Assembly (NCBI GenBank): GCA_018340805.1
Contig: JACMZG010000008.1
Location: forward strand, 60,771,491-60,835,490
Length of the DNA stretch: 64,000 nt
Direction: 5' to 3'
Source of the DNA: Microvelia longipes
Lineage: Eukaryota; Arthropoda; Insecta; Hemiptera; Veliidae
The position numbers were made by a program, and so were the translations under genes. Position 1 is the first letter of the stretch. Each line of letters opens with the position of its first letter. Of this stretch, positions 11,750 to 23,019 are shown in pieces. The notes under the pieces were generated by a model that searched no databases, was not told the DNA's origin, and worked only from the letters and a program-made list of their open reading frames with translations.

Positions 11750-13140
11750 TTTAGGGGTCATTATAGTGAGTTAATAACTTCAGATGGTACAGCGCAGGGA
11801 TATATCATTGGCCCAGACTTGGGGAACATAGTATATGATGAACTTCTCAGAATTGCTTTGCCAGATAAATGCTAATTAATCGCATTTGCAGACGTTATAA
11901 CAGCAATCTTCATAGCCCGAGACGTAGATCTGGCCCAAATAAAGCTCAACCAAATTATGAGAATCATTATAAGATGGATGTCTAACCATGGTCTTTCCTT
12001 AGCATTAAACAAAATAGAAGTCATATTCTTAACTAAGAAGAGAATTCCTACAATGATCCCAGTCCAAGTCGGAAACGAAGTAGTCACCACCAAGCCAACA
12101 GTTAAGTACCTTGGAGTTACCATCGACGTAAAGATGAAATTCCTAGATCATCTAAAAATAGCTGCAGAAAAACTTCACTGCGAGTGCGGGCACTTGGAAG
12201 GCTAATGTCTAACATTGGAGGCCCGAGAGCCAGCAAGAGAAGATTACTAATATCATCAAGTTAATCTATTATTCTGATACGAAGCAGAAATCTGGGCCGA
12301 TGTTCTTAGCAAAAAAAGCTACAACAAAATCGTAGCCCGAGTCCAGGAAATCAGTCTTAAGGGTAGCTTCTGCATACCGAACGGTCTCCGAACCAGTTGT
12401 ATTAATAATTGCAAGTGTTGTTCCCATTGACCTGCTAGCTATAGAGCGTAAGAGAGTATGGGGCGATGGCAACTTTCATGGGATGAGGAGACAAGAGGCC
12501 ACTGGACATGGCGCCGAATTAAAGATATTAAATCATGGGTAGATCGTTCAAACACAGCTCCTTAGTGGGCGCGGATATTTTAGGTCCTACTTACACAAAA
12601 TCGGGAAACACGAAATCGGATATTTTAGGTCCTCCTTACACAAAATCGGGGAATGTCTTCTGATTGTCTTTATTGCCCTGGTCTCATTGACAACGTAGAA
12701 CATACATTTTTTAATTATACAAAATGGACCAAATGGCCGCCTCCGTAGCCGAGGTCGTTAAGGCGTTAGTCTTTACACTGACCTTTGACACCAACGGAGG
12801 TCTGGGGTTCGCATCCCAGGTTACTCTCAGTTTATAGAAGATTATTGTTTAGATATATTATCGCCAGCTTTAGAATACTCTTTGAGTGTAACGGTTTGCT
12901 ACTACCATCCGAGGTGGTTCCCGCAGGATTATCCCTGATGAGCCGGAAGGCTCTAAACGGGCATTATTATTATTATTATTATATAAATGGACCAACGAGA
13001 GACTAAATCTAACCATGATATATGGGCCAATCACACCCGCCACCATGGTAACAGTCATGCTGAAAAGCGAGGACTCGCGGAAAATGGTTAATACTTTTAC
13101 TGAGACCATCCTGCGAGCTAAAAAAGTTTATTTAGACAAT
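11750..13140 (+). pseudogene. R1-type non-LTR retrotransposon ORF2 remnant
   Basis: Conceptual translation in shifting frames gives the order of an R1-clade reverse transcriptase and its C-terminal region. TSDGTAQG and IIGPDLGNIVYDELL come first, then a degenerate catalytic motif FADV where FADD is expected, preceded by an in-frame stop. KYLGVTIDVKMKFLDHL lies in the palm/thumb region. SNIGGPRASKRRLL follows, then a zinc-knuckle-like CLYCPGLIDNVEHTFF, and finally WTNERLNLTMIYGPI. The longest uninterrupted piece is 11957-12205. Stops, frameshifts and loss of a catalytic aspartate make it non-functional. The 5' part (endonuclease, ORF1) is missing. A SINE at 12733-12984 splits the C-terminal part. 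Confidence 0.85.
12733..12984 (+). mobile_element. tRNA-derived SINE inserted in the R1 remnant
   Basis: The 5' end resembles a tRNA with a long variable arm (serine/leucine type). An A-box-like TAGCCGAGGTCGTTAAGG lies at 12746-12763 and a B-box GGTTCGCATCC at 12806-12816, spaced as expected for an internal RNA polymerase III promoter. The unrelated body contains GAGCCGGAAGGCTC, and the 3' end is (TTA)n. The 11-bp direct repeat AAATGGACCAA flanks it (12722-12732 and 12985-12995), and joining across the repeat restores the R1 reading (KWTNERLNL). It is mobilised by a LINE elsewhere; the (TTA)n tail suggests which 3' ends to compare. Confidence 0.9.
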
Positions 13141-13159
13141 GTTATATAGGAGGACATTA

Positions 13160-13335
13160 CCAATACTATAGTTATAATTTATTTATTATTATTATTATTT
13201 ATTTATTTTTGTTCATTTTATTTGTTGATTAATTTATTTATTTTTTGATTCATTTATTTCTTTTATTTTCTTGTTCTTTTAATATTATTATTATTATAAT
13301 TATTGTTATTATTTTTATTTTATTTTTTTATCAGG
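13160..13335. repeat. TTATT-rich low-complexity tract
   Basis: Runs of TTATTA and TTTATT dominate. This could be the decayed 3' tail of the R1 remnant or simple sequence. Confidence 0.6.
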
Positions 13336-13631
13336 TTTTGGCGTTAGTTCTACGCGTTTCAAGTTTTCTTGCAACGTCTAGACCCACTATAAAGCTTCGG
13401 CAAAAGGGGAAATAGTGGGGTATGATTGGAGGGAGCCGGAAGGCTCATGATTTGACCTAGCCTGAAGTAATGTTAATAACGGTTTCAGGCTAGGTTTGCG
13501 GAGTGAGTTTTGGTTGGTATGAGGCAGACCCTGAGTCCAACATTGGTGACAGACCGCTGTCTTCGTGCGTAAATGCATTTCTCTCTCTTTTTCGTAACAT
13601 TTTTCCTGCAAGAAATATTTTGCCAAAAAAA

Positions 13632-13860
13632 AAGTCTTTCTTTAGATCATCAAGTCGCGGGGCTTCTTGTTTGATTTTTATACAATCTACTAGAAAATAG
13701 GGCCCCGTTTAATTTTAGTAAGTCTTTCTTAAGATCATTAAATTCTAGGGGGCCCCTTGTTTGAGTGTATTCAATTCCTTTACCTAAAAATAGGATCCCG
13801 TTTAATCTTTGTATACTCTTTTTTAAGATCATCAAGTTACGGGCCCCGTCGGTAGAGTTT
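13632..13860. repeat. Tandem repeat, unit about 90 bp, 2.5 copies
   Basis: Three successive blocks begin near 13632, 13720 and 13813 with variants of AAGTCTTTCTTTAGATCATC. Each continues through a GGGCCCC-type patch and TTTAATTTT. The units have diverged noticeably. Short frames across them on both strands are artefacts of the repetition. Confidence 0.7.
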
Positions 13861-14104
13861 TATTATAAGAATAAAATAATTTCAGATTGGATCTATTTGA
13901 TTTAGCACCTCAGAAACATCGAAGAGACAGGATAAACGAAATTTATTTTTTAGTGACCGTAATTTAAGAAAGTTATTATTAGAGTGTTCGTATCATCTGC
14001 GGACTATTTTCATTTTTGATAAGCAACAGACAAATAGGTCTGAAAAATGTTCCCTTTCACCCATCACTATACCTTAAGTTTGATTTTCTAAGTCTACTCT
14101 ATAA

Positions 14105-14310
14105 TATTAACACAGAGTTAACTAAAGTTATACACACAACTAGAGTTATGGGTGACACTTACAGACACACAGACAGATAGCATGAAAACCTCATAAAAAT
14201 GTCTAAAAGAGATAATTGTGATAAAACCTCGGTTTGAGATTTTTATTCATAACACTAAGGTGTATAATATTCCTACAGTACTCCTTAGTAACACAATACT
14301 CTTCTTACGG
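14105..14310 (-). repeat. 5S-family fragment, strongly decayed
   Basis: Order of motifs: a CA-rich run with ACACACAGACAG, AACCTCATAAAAATGTC, GATAATTGTGATAAAACC and TCGGTTTGAGATTTTT. This mirrors the outer end of the family, with no 5S-like part. The short frames here have no independent support. Confidence 0.45.
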
Positions 14311-15296
14311 AAGTAGAGGAAAAGTAAAAATAAGAATGACAGTAACAGTTGAAATGAAAGGAATGAATATAAAACTAAAAGGTTCCGCAAACAAGTACAT
14401 CTTAATTCAAAACAAATAAAGAAAATCAACAAAACTAACCAATAACGGTAAATGAATAATATTTTTAATTAAAATTTTTCATATTTTCAAAGAGGAAGTA
14501 TCGTAAAAAATAAACAGCATTGCATAAAAAGATGAGACAAGTAAATTGCCTATTTTAAATGTTAAAGTCATTACAAAGGAAATATGCATTTAAAATGCGG
14601 GAAATAAAATGTAGTTAATTTCTATAATAATATTCTTTCTAACTCCATTTAATTTCTTTGACTGCACTTCACATCAAAAGGGGAGCCTTCGCACATAAAA
14701 CCATCGAATAATTAGTAATATAACGAGTTTTGAGAATGTTATAGAATTTAGATTGCATAATTATTATTAAAATAAAATACAGCCGATATGTTAAAGTAGA
14801 AAGGTTGTCAGAACTGTGAGAAGAAATCTCACGTCAATAGCACTGATGTCAGTCTCATACTGTCACCTAATTAACTCCCAACCCTTTCACTGGAGCCAAT
14901 TCACGCTTCACAAACCATTTCGACCCCAACTTCATAAATATAGCCAATTAATTAAAAAATAGAGTGAAATCAATAACTGGTAGATATAAAGGAAAAAGAA
15001 GTAACATGGAATGATAATGACATTATCCTGGGTTTGATTAATTAGATAAGATAGCTCTATTTCTTGCTAATTATAAAAATAAAATAACTGTTACATCTGA
15101 AGAAACTGCTACTTTAAAAAATAAAATAATATTAAAGAAAGCTTTCAAAAAATTATGAAACCTCTGCTCCGGTTATTATTCTGTGGCAAAGCTATTTTCT
15201 GACCCCCCCCCTCCACAAGAAATGTTATCATTAAAATCGAGTATCTTTGATTTATCGCATCAAGAGAAAAATCTGGTACGAAACTTTGCTTTAACA

Positions 15297-16015
15297 TATC
15301 AGATTCGCTACGCTCATCCTCATAATATTAAAAGCACCTGATTTATATTGCAGGTTCTTCTTCGGACTCGCTTCGCTCGTCCTCAGACATTAAAAACATT
15401 TTTTTCTCTGTGGTATCCCATCCAGGTGCAGGCACTAATCTCGCTAGATGCTGATTTACAATTTAGTGATCCAACAAAAATCATAGATATATTAGCCCTA
15501 TTGAAATAAAACCTAGTGTACTTATTTATTACATGAAGAAATATACTTGTACCAAATTTTAACTCAATTAATTTATGCTTGGATTGTTAACGATTTTTTA
15601 AAAAAACTAATACATGTCATTCGATAAAAATTTAATCAATTCTATTAAAGAGAGGAAATTTGTCAAATGTTTTGGTCTTATGTAGTTCTACACGAGCGCT
15701 AAATTTTAAAACGACCCAATTACTATTTTAAGTTGAATTAATTTTTATAATTTTTACCTAACTTAATTTTGCTTGTTCAAGACAAAAAAATATTTTCCGG
15801 ATTAATCCTAAAGATTGATTTTTGTATCAAGTTTCAACTCTGGCATAATCACACTGGGAGATAAATACACATAAACACAGCTATGCATACATACGCAGAC
15901 AACTTCGAAAAAACCTCTCAGGACGTCTTAAAACATCTAAAACAGATGATTCAGTAGAAATTCCGGTTTCATATTTTTGGTACAAACTCAATACCTTTCC
16001 TATATATAACTATGG
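15297..16015 (-). repeat. 5S-family repeat copy
   Basis: Minus-strand copy with most landmarks. GNA-type hairpins lie at about 15301-15320 and 15364-15382 (perfect GGACTCGCTTCGCTCGTCC). A decayed 5S-like block spans 15410-15472 (plus-strand ATCCCATCC... ending GTGATCC). Then come a central AT-rich part, GATTGATTTTTGTATCAAGT, the CA-rich run and the outer end. No coding potential. Confidence 0.75.
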
Positions 16016-16439
16016 GGAGTGGTAGTAACTACCAAGCAACTAGGCCACGTTGTTGAGCCCTTTTTGCCAGCTCCCTGAGATAGTGTTATACTCCTTTTAA
16101 TTTTAAGTGTAGGTACATTTCATCTAATCTAGACAGAAACCGTGAATATCTATGGTTCCCCTCATGCTTTTTCAAGAAATCGTACATATTTTTATAAACT
16201 TATATAGTCTAGTGAAAACTAGGAACACAACATGTGCCCTCACTGTTATACCAAACCTCCATTCACGTTAAACAACAATACAGACACACTATACTATTAT
16301 AATGAATCTACTATGAGGGTCCTAAATTTTGCCTATTTTTTGAGAGTTTTGTTTCTAGACGTTACTATGGGACAGGACAATAACTTAATTACTTTTAAAC
16401 CTTTTTCGGATAGAAATGAAACTTGATAAAAATTCAATT

Positions 16440-16481
16440 TTGTTGATGTCCCGAACCTTATGTTGTTCGGGACATCAACAA
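16440..16481. other. Perfect 17-bp inverted repeat (hairpin)
   Basis: TTGTTGATGTCCCGAAC and its exact inverse complement GTTCGGGACATCAACAA are separated by 8 nt. It is a strong potential hairpin with no assigned element around it. Confidence 0.85.
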
Positions 16482-17940
16482 TCATTTATAATAATGACCC
16501 CATACGATCACAAATCATCAAAAAGTGTTTAGATCGGGCTGAAATGTTTTATAAATGTATGGTTAACAAAAATACGAAATTATAATTTTTAACAGCATTA
16601 GTTCTGGTTTTATTGATTGGCATATATTATAATAAGTATAATGTAAACAAATCAAGTTTTTTTACTAATACATTTGAAAATTGTATCATGGAAGTATCCC
16701 ATTTATATAATGTAGTTATATGACAAACTGACTAATGCGCTAAAGTTTCAAGTATTTAATCTTGAACGAATCCTTTAAAGAAAAAACATTAACCACTCAT
16801 AATCTAGTTTCCGTCATTGTAAATTCGCAATAAACATATACTGTATTTACTGTGTATGAAAATGTCAATATTCTTTATCTACGAAGTATGTAGGAGGCCC
16901 ATTTAACAAAAACAAAACTAGGAAAAAGTCATATTTATTAAAGAAAATCGCTCATAACATTTTTAGCTCAAGAAGTGTTTGGTGGAATAGTTAAAATTTG
17001 TGTTTAGCACAAAAAAATACTATAAGCATAAAGTAGTCCTTCTATAGGTACAATGGACCCACATACGAGGTCTAAGTACCTAGGAAATTACTTCCTCCGG
17101 AATTTAAAAAAAAAAGCAAAAAAAAAGCCTTCTATAAAACTTTCTGGGCCACCTAATTTGTTTGCTCTATTAACAGTATTATAAAAAAATCGCTCGTATT
17201 GTGGTATGCCACTTACATAAACTAGTAATATGACAAACTGATATAGGACAACAACCTTTCGGAGCGACCAAGAGACTGAAAGCCTCTTGCTTGATAATAA
17301 AACCAAGTTGTTTGTTGTTACGTACTGTACTTTTTTACCGCAATAAAAAGGGAAAAGCTGGATCCTGTCCAAAAAACAATGTAAGGAAAGTGTTTGTTAT
17401 TTTAGCGTGTGAACATTCTAAGGTGGTCTAGCAGGGGAAGGAATTGTCTTAAGCTTTGCCAGGTAGGGTAAGAATGCACTTAAGGAGGTTTCCTGTAAGG
17501 GATGCAGGAATCAAAATCTTAAGTAAGAAAATGTTGTATTCTAGTTCTACACCCTATAGTTCTCAGGATAAAAACACAAACATGGGTATCCTGCACTCAG
17601 GTTAAGTTTGAGTAAACTCTGCCTCGTGCTTAGCAAAGGTAAATCTTAACCCCAAACTTCCTTTTTCCTAAAGGGAAGTTAACTTTTAACAACATTCACC
17701 AGCTATATCTTTCTCAAACACTTAACTACAACTTTTGCTTCTTATAAATAAATTAAAATAATTCTGACTGCTTATGCTTACTTGAATTTGTACTCTGCAT
17801 ACTTTATTTGTAAATCCTACAAAAACGGAAGACAAATTTAGCGGCAACTTTCCTGTAAAAAGCAATAAAAGAATTAATTAATTATAAAACTAAACGTAGC
17901 AGTGTGTACTCTGATTGTTCAAGAGCAGCAATATGTTTTT
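16482..17940. other. Intergenic stretch, nothing recognised
   Basis: A 94-residue minus-strand frame (17088-17372) has no recognisable domain. No repeat shared with the window was found. Confidence 0.45.
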
Positions 17941-17944
17941 ATTT

Positions 17945-18715
17945 TTTTCTCATTTATACCGTAGGTTTATAGGAAAAGTATTGTGTTTGCGAGAAAATCC
18001 GAAACCGAGATAAAACTAGAATTATCAGTTTTATACGTTTTTAAGGCCTCCTGAGTGGTTTTTGCAAAGTTTTATGTCTATGTGTGTGTATGTGTGAAAG
18101 TAGGTGTGTGTGTGTCTGTTATCATCATAGCGCCAAGTGTATTTATGCTAGAGAGTTGAAATTTTCTACAGTCTACCACTGTAGTTGTGCTACTCGGAAA
18201 ATAATTTTTGATGTCGTCATTAACCCGATCGGATTGACATTTGGCATGCATGTAACTATATATAAGGCTAACATATGTGCTAAGTTTCATCTCATTATCA
18301 GCATTACTTCATTTTTATTGAATGATTAAGTACGTTTTATTAAAAAATTGTAAAAAAATGAGAAATGGTCTAATTGAGTTGAAATTTAGTAGAAGAGTAT
18401 ATTATTACCTAATTGTAAGTACACTAAGTTTTATTTCTGGAATATAAAATTCTGGAATATAAATTCACTAAGTTATATTTGTTGGAATATAGGAGCATTG
18501 AGCGTGGTCAGTATTGTGTGTCAGGTGACCGCAGAGAATGATACGGATGCATTTACTATCTGAAGACGAGCGAAGCGATTCCAAAGGCATTTAGCAGTAT
18601 AAATTTGGCGAACTGTATGTCTGAGGACGAGCGAAGCGAGTCCGAGGTAGGGACGATGAGCGTAGTGAATCCGATGTGATGAGGAAAAGTTCCAAGGTAC
18701 CCCGACACGTAAAAA
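17945..18715 (+). repeat. 5S-family repeat, near full-length copy
   Basis: This is one of the best copies for reading the family. It opens with a terminal inverted repeat around TTTATACCGTAGGTTTATAG, then AAAGTATTGTGTTTGCG. A TG-rich microsatellite with TCTGTTATCATC follows, then TATGCTAGAGAGTTGAAA, a decayed GACGTCATTAACCCG, and a long AT-rich middle. A 5S-like block lies at 18492-18532 (AGCGTGGTCAG, GGTGACCGC). Three hairpins sit at about 18563-18581, 18625-18643 and 18655-18671. It ends GAGGAAAAGTTCCAAGGTAC. Open frames through it are not genes. Confidence 0.85.
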
Positions 18716-19053
18716 TTATCGAATTGAAAATGTAGTACATATTCAGTGAATAAAAGTTACACATTATGTTTAACTTAAAGCCACAAAATCTTGTCTACAA
18801 TTTACACTATATAAAAACTGTATTAAATTTAAAATTTAAATATTTGTTGCAACGTATTCGACAAGTCATTTATTGATAAAATGATCATTTATAACATAGG
18901 TCAATTTCCAACCTGTGAAATAATTTTAATTGATTAATTAAAATAATCAAATATTTTAATTATTATTAAAATATTTGATGCTGTAATTAAACGGTTCTGT
19001 GCAATCATATCGTCAGTACTACTACTGGCTTCTAGCGGAATCCCAAGGAAAAT

Positions 19054-19055
<2 letters not shown>

Positions 19056-19130
<75 letters not shown>

Positions 19131-19131
19131 A
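19056..19131. repeat. (TA)n microsatellite
   Basis: An almost pure TA array ending in ATAATATATAATT. Confidence 0.95.
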
Positions 19132-20450
19132 TTAAGATTCATGTGATTATTAGCATTGGTTACGGTTTTATTGTTTGACATGTAATTTTATACAAACAAA
19201 TCACGTAATTCGACTAATGGATTTAACAATTGGCTGGTAGCACTTTTGTAAAGTGTTTACAAGACTACTAATACGATAAATTACAAAAAAGTGATTTCCA
19301 GTACCGACGCTTTGGAGCGGTCAAGATGCCGATGGTCTCAGGGAATTGAGTGATGGGAATTGAGTGATGGTCTCAGGGATAGTGATAGTGATAGTGAGCC
19401 ACCAGAAATAAAAATTTTGGCCAACAAGGCAATCGAAAGAAGTGTACCGGCAAATTCTTCAAACTAGTTGTTTACTCTCACCACCCCCAAAAAACGACTG
19501 GGAAGGAATTTTTTTACCTTGGCTCCTTTTACTTTCTCACTTCGCTCAACAGTAAATATAGTCGTAACAGTGAAAAATACCATCTTCACCGTCTTGTAAA
19601 TAATATACTATTTTTTTGGCCGGCTTTTTAAATTGTTGACCTTTTATATTTTCCTCCTATATTTTGCATGTAGGACAAATTATTAATGGCGGAGAAAATT
19701 CCAAGTTAAAAACATAAGTTATTTAGTTAACTTAAAAAACACTAATCAACCATAATACATTTTATTTTAGATTATTATTTTTGCTCCCTTCCCCTTTGTT
19801 TTGGGACTTTTTTTTATTATTTATGATAAACTAAATATAATTCAATCCTCGATTCAGTGTTTTATATTAAATTTAAATTCATTTCCTCACTATTTGATTG
19901 GATATAACCCAAACCATTATTAAAACATCTTAATAAAACTAATAATTAATTACAGCGAATAAAAACTCATCATGTTTTATAACAAATTCACTAACAAGCA
20001 ATTTAATCCTACTAAATGGAATAATTTAAAACTTAATTTTTTAAATAAAACTAACAAAAACAATTTTCGAAGTAACTTGTTAATTGTTCTTGATAAAACT
20101 AAAGTTTAACAGTTTAATCTCAGCCCGAAGGCAGAAGGGAAAATTATGAACTTTAATTTAACCAATTTATATTAATTGAAGCAATTATATCAATAAGATT
20201 ATTCGCGAACTCTGCTCTAATAGAAACATCAATTAAAATTAACATGGATTTTTATTAGATTAACTAAACATGTTAAGCTGCAGGCAGTACATTGCTATTC
20301 TTGATAACATTAACATTTGCAGTATAAGTTAAAACGGCTTCTTTTATATTCTGGTCCATAGTAATTACTTTATTATTTTTAACCTTCAAAGTTATATTTT
20401 AATGCTTATAGTAAAACACATTGATGTATTTGTTTTAATATTATTATTTA
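19132..20450. other. Intergenic stretch with a short GATAGT/GGGAATTGAGTGAT duplication
   Basis: Around 19330-19395 GGGAATTGAGTGATGG is tandemly duplicated, followed by three ATAGTG units. Otherwise it is AT-rich with no gene or RNA signal. Confidence 0.5.
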
Positions 20451-20454
20451 ATTT

Positions 20455-21000
20455 TCCTCATTTATACCGTTGATATAAAGGAAAAGTATTGTGTTTGCAA
20501 AAAAATCCGAAACCGGGATGTCACCAGCGTTATCCGTTGTAGGTGTTTTAAGACCTCCTGAGTGGATTTCACAAAGTTGACTGTCTGAGTGAGTGTGTCT
20601 GTTATCATCATAGCTCCTAGTGTATGTATTCTAGAGAGTTTAACATTGTAGAAAAATCAATCTACCGCTGTTAGGAAAATATTTTTTTATGACGTCATTA
20701 ACCCGCAATAATCACTCAACGAAAATTTCAAAAAACGCAAAATCTCAAAAAGGTAGCGATCAATTTGAGATGTGGCTATGTATAAGTCTAACATATGTGC
20801 TAAGTTTAATCTTATTATCAGTATTAATTCAATTTTTATCGAATGACTTGTGTACATTTTTTAAAAAATTTGAAAATGATCTAACTGCATTGAAATTTGG
20901 TACTAGCGTATACGTTTAAATAATAAATAAGAGCACAAAGTTTCGTTTCCATAAGACAAGTATATCCATGCTTTTTGTGAATCATAAACACATCTGAATG
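20455..21000 (+). repeat. 5S-family repeat, 3' part missing
   Basis: The copy starts at the TTTATACCGTTGATATAAAG terminal inverted repeat and runs through the TG-rich block, TCAATCTACCGCTGTTAGG and a perfect TGACGTCATTAACCCGC (20690-20706) into the AT-rich middle. It stops near CATAAACACATC, and a second copy follows at once. The 76-residue frame at 20689-20919 lies wholly within the repeat. Confidence 0.75.
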
Positions 21001-21650
21001 TTTTAAAGGCCACCGAAGGGGTTTTCACAAAGTTGTCTGTGTGTGTGTGTCTGTTATCATCGTACCTTCTAGTGTATTTATGCTAGAGAGTTGAAACTTT
21101 GAACGAAAACCATTCTATAGGTGTAGACGGTGCAGTTGTGCTATCCGCAAAATCATTTTTTATGACATTATTAACCCGCAATAATGGCTTAACGAAAAAT
21201 TTCAATAATATTTAAAACGCGGAAAAATGTTGCAATCAATTTAAGATTTAGCACGCATGTAGCCATGTATGAAACTAACACAACTGCTAAGTTTTATCGC
21301 ATTATCAGCATTACTTTAATTTTTATCAAATGACTTGTGTACGCTTTTTATAAAATTGTAAAAAATCAGAAAATATTTAAATTGAGTTGAAATTTAGTAC
21401 AAGTACCTTAACATCATAAATAAGTACACTAAGTTTAGTTTAAATAGTATAAGTATCTATGTTTTTTGTTGTATCATAAAAGTTAAGCAGTATTGTGCGT
21501 GGTCAGTGCTGTGTGGGTGACTACAGAGAATGACACGGAAGTATTTACTATTTGAGGACGAGTGAAGCGAGTCTGAAGTAAAGAGGACTCAGCTTAGCAA
21601 AACCGATGTGATTAGGAAAAGTTCCGAGGTACCCCGAACACGATTTTTTT
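20985..21650 (+). repeat. 5S-family repeat with a clear 5S-like segment
   Basis: This copy begins inside the family at TGTTTTAAAGGCCACCGAAG. It continues through the TG-rich block and the ATTAACCCGCAATAATGG block to a good 5S-like segment at 21473-21524 (AAAGTTAAGCAG, GCGTGGTCAGT, GTGGGTGACTAC). A GNA-triloop hairpin lies at 21556-21574, and the end is GAAAAGTTCCGAGGTACCCC followed by a T run. Its start directly abuts the preceding copy in the same orientation. Confidence 0.8.
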
Positions 21651-21901
21651 TATAAATTACCTTTTTCTTCATTATCTTTAATCAATGGAAAGATCTTCAC
21701 CTTTATAATTTACGATTTATTAAATAAAACTAATTAAATAATTAATAAATGAAGATTGACATCATGTCAATCTTTTACCTATTTACCTATGCGTTCTTGC
21801 CAAATGAGATTTTTTTTAGTGTTAACTTTTTAAGGGTTTTTTGTTCATATGTTGCGGATTAAATGAACATCTATGACTCCCAAGATTTGAGAAAACAGTG
21901 A

Positions 21902-22294
21902 ATGAATGGACTTGGCGTAATTTATGATACCATAACTGTTTACGCAAGACTTAGTGTCTTAAGACTCTTCTTAAAAAGAAGAGTGCATTTTTTCATGGAG
22001 TATTGTTGTTGGGATAAAACTAATAAAACAAGAGAAATTTTTCGCCTCTTTGCTGCGGAAAAAAATTTCAAAAGCATTCTCTCAGGTTACATGAAAGCAT
22101 GTAATCTGCTGCAAGTAATGTATAGTGATGTGTATGAAAATAAAATAGTGAGCCTGAAATATTATTATAATCATAAATTTCTTTGTATTATATATACGAA
22201 AATTAATACAGATATTAAGATACGTGTGTTAATATGTTTCTTGGAAGTGAGTTTATCCGACAAAATATTAGACAACTTCAAACGAATTTCTTAG
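21902..22294 (+). CDS. Unassigned 130-codon open frame (weak candidate)
   Basis: The longest open frame in this part not explained by a repeat runs from ATG at 21902 to a stop before 22294. The product would be basic and rich in Ile, Tyr, Lys and Leu, with scattered Cys, and I recognise no domain. There is no signal peptide and no splice consensus obvious at either end. Codon use follows the local AT bias. Chance is a real possibility in DNA of this composition, so it is listed because it is isolated from repeats, not because function is evident. Confidence 0.15.
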   Translation: MNGLGVIYDTITVYARLSVLRLFLKRRVHFFMEYCCWDKTNKTREIFRLFAAEKNFKSILSGYMKACNLLQVMYSDVYENKIVSLKYYYNHKFLCIIYTKINTDIKIRVLICFLEVSLSDKILDNFKRIS

Positions 22295-22492
22295 AATCCA
22301 TTAGTTACCGGCACTGGGTATAAAGAAATTCTATGAAGCGATTTTGAAATAACAAATAACAATGTTTTATCATGTTTTTGCCTACGCTACAAACTTCAAT
22401 AAAATTTATGACGCGAAGTAACAAATAAATTAAAAAATTAGGTTAAAGTCAGAAAGGGAGCACAAGGGCACACTGCTCTTGTCAGGAAAAAC

Positions 22493-22795
22493 CATAGAAA
22501 TGGGCCTAATTAGTTGAATTTTGAAAATACAAAAAAGTAACCCGTCACCTTTGATTATTATTATAATTAAATCAACAAAATAAAAATACAGTAACTCATA
22601 TAACAGAATGTTTATAGTACAAAACAAAACACAAACAATGTGTGGAAAGCAGAAGACAAGTGTTTTATTGTAACCTTAACTCACTCTTAAAGTAGGTTTT
22701 AAAGAGGTTTTATACAGAGCCCCTGAGAGCCCCAAAAATATGTTTCAGGCCTCTTAGTGTATTCAGATAAGCTATCCCTGTTCCAGGCCTAATTT
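22493..22795. mobile_element. hAT-1 non-autonomous element, degraded
   Basis: Left end CATAGAAATGGGCCTAATTA and TTGAATTTTGAAAATAC, then TAACCCGTCACCTTTGATTA, AAACACAAACAATGTGTGG and AGCCCCTGAGAGCCCC. This parallels the 9243-9562 copy in the same orientation. The terminal repeats are worn and no duplication is legible. Confidence 0.7.
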
Positions 22796-23019
22796 AGAAT
22801 ATTAATGGCTGAAAAATTCGTTTTAGGTCAAAAGAAATACGTTGAAACAATTAAAAAAGTTTTAATTTTTTTGGGGGCGGCACCCCCAAAATTTATAAGG
22901 GCGACCCAACCAAAAAAATGTTTTTCATTGGCTCAAAATCAGTTTCAGATCACAAGAAGTTATGCGAATAAAAAAATAGAATAAAATACACAAAATGTAT
23001 GAAAATAAGAATATAACAA

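Noticed and set aside
12733..12820. A functional tRNA gene
   Set aside because: The A and B boxes are present, but a consistent acceptor stem cannot be formed, and the sequence continues into a SINE body with target duplications.
12785..13109. Frames on both strands over the SINE
   Set aside because: They cover the tRNA-derived body and (TTA)n tail; the SINE is non-coding.
18084..18329. Overlapping open frames at 18078-18329 on both strands
   Set aside because: They lie within a 5S-family copy, across its TG-rich tract and conserved middle, and other copies do not keep the frame.
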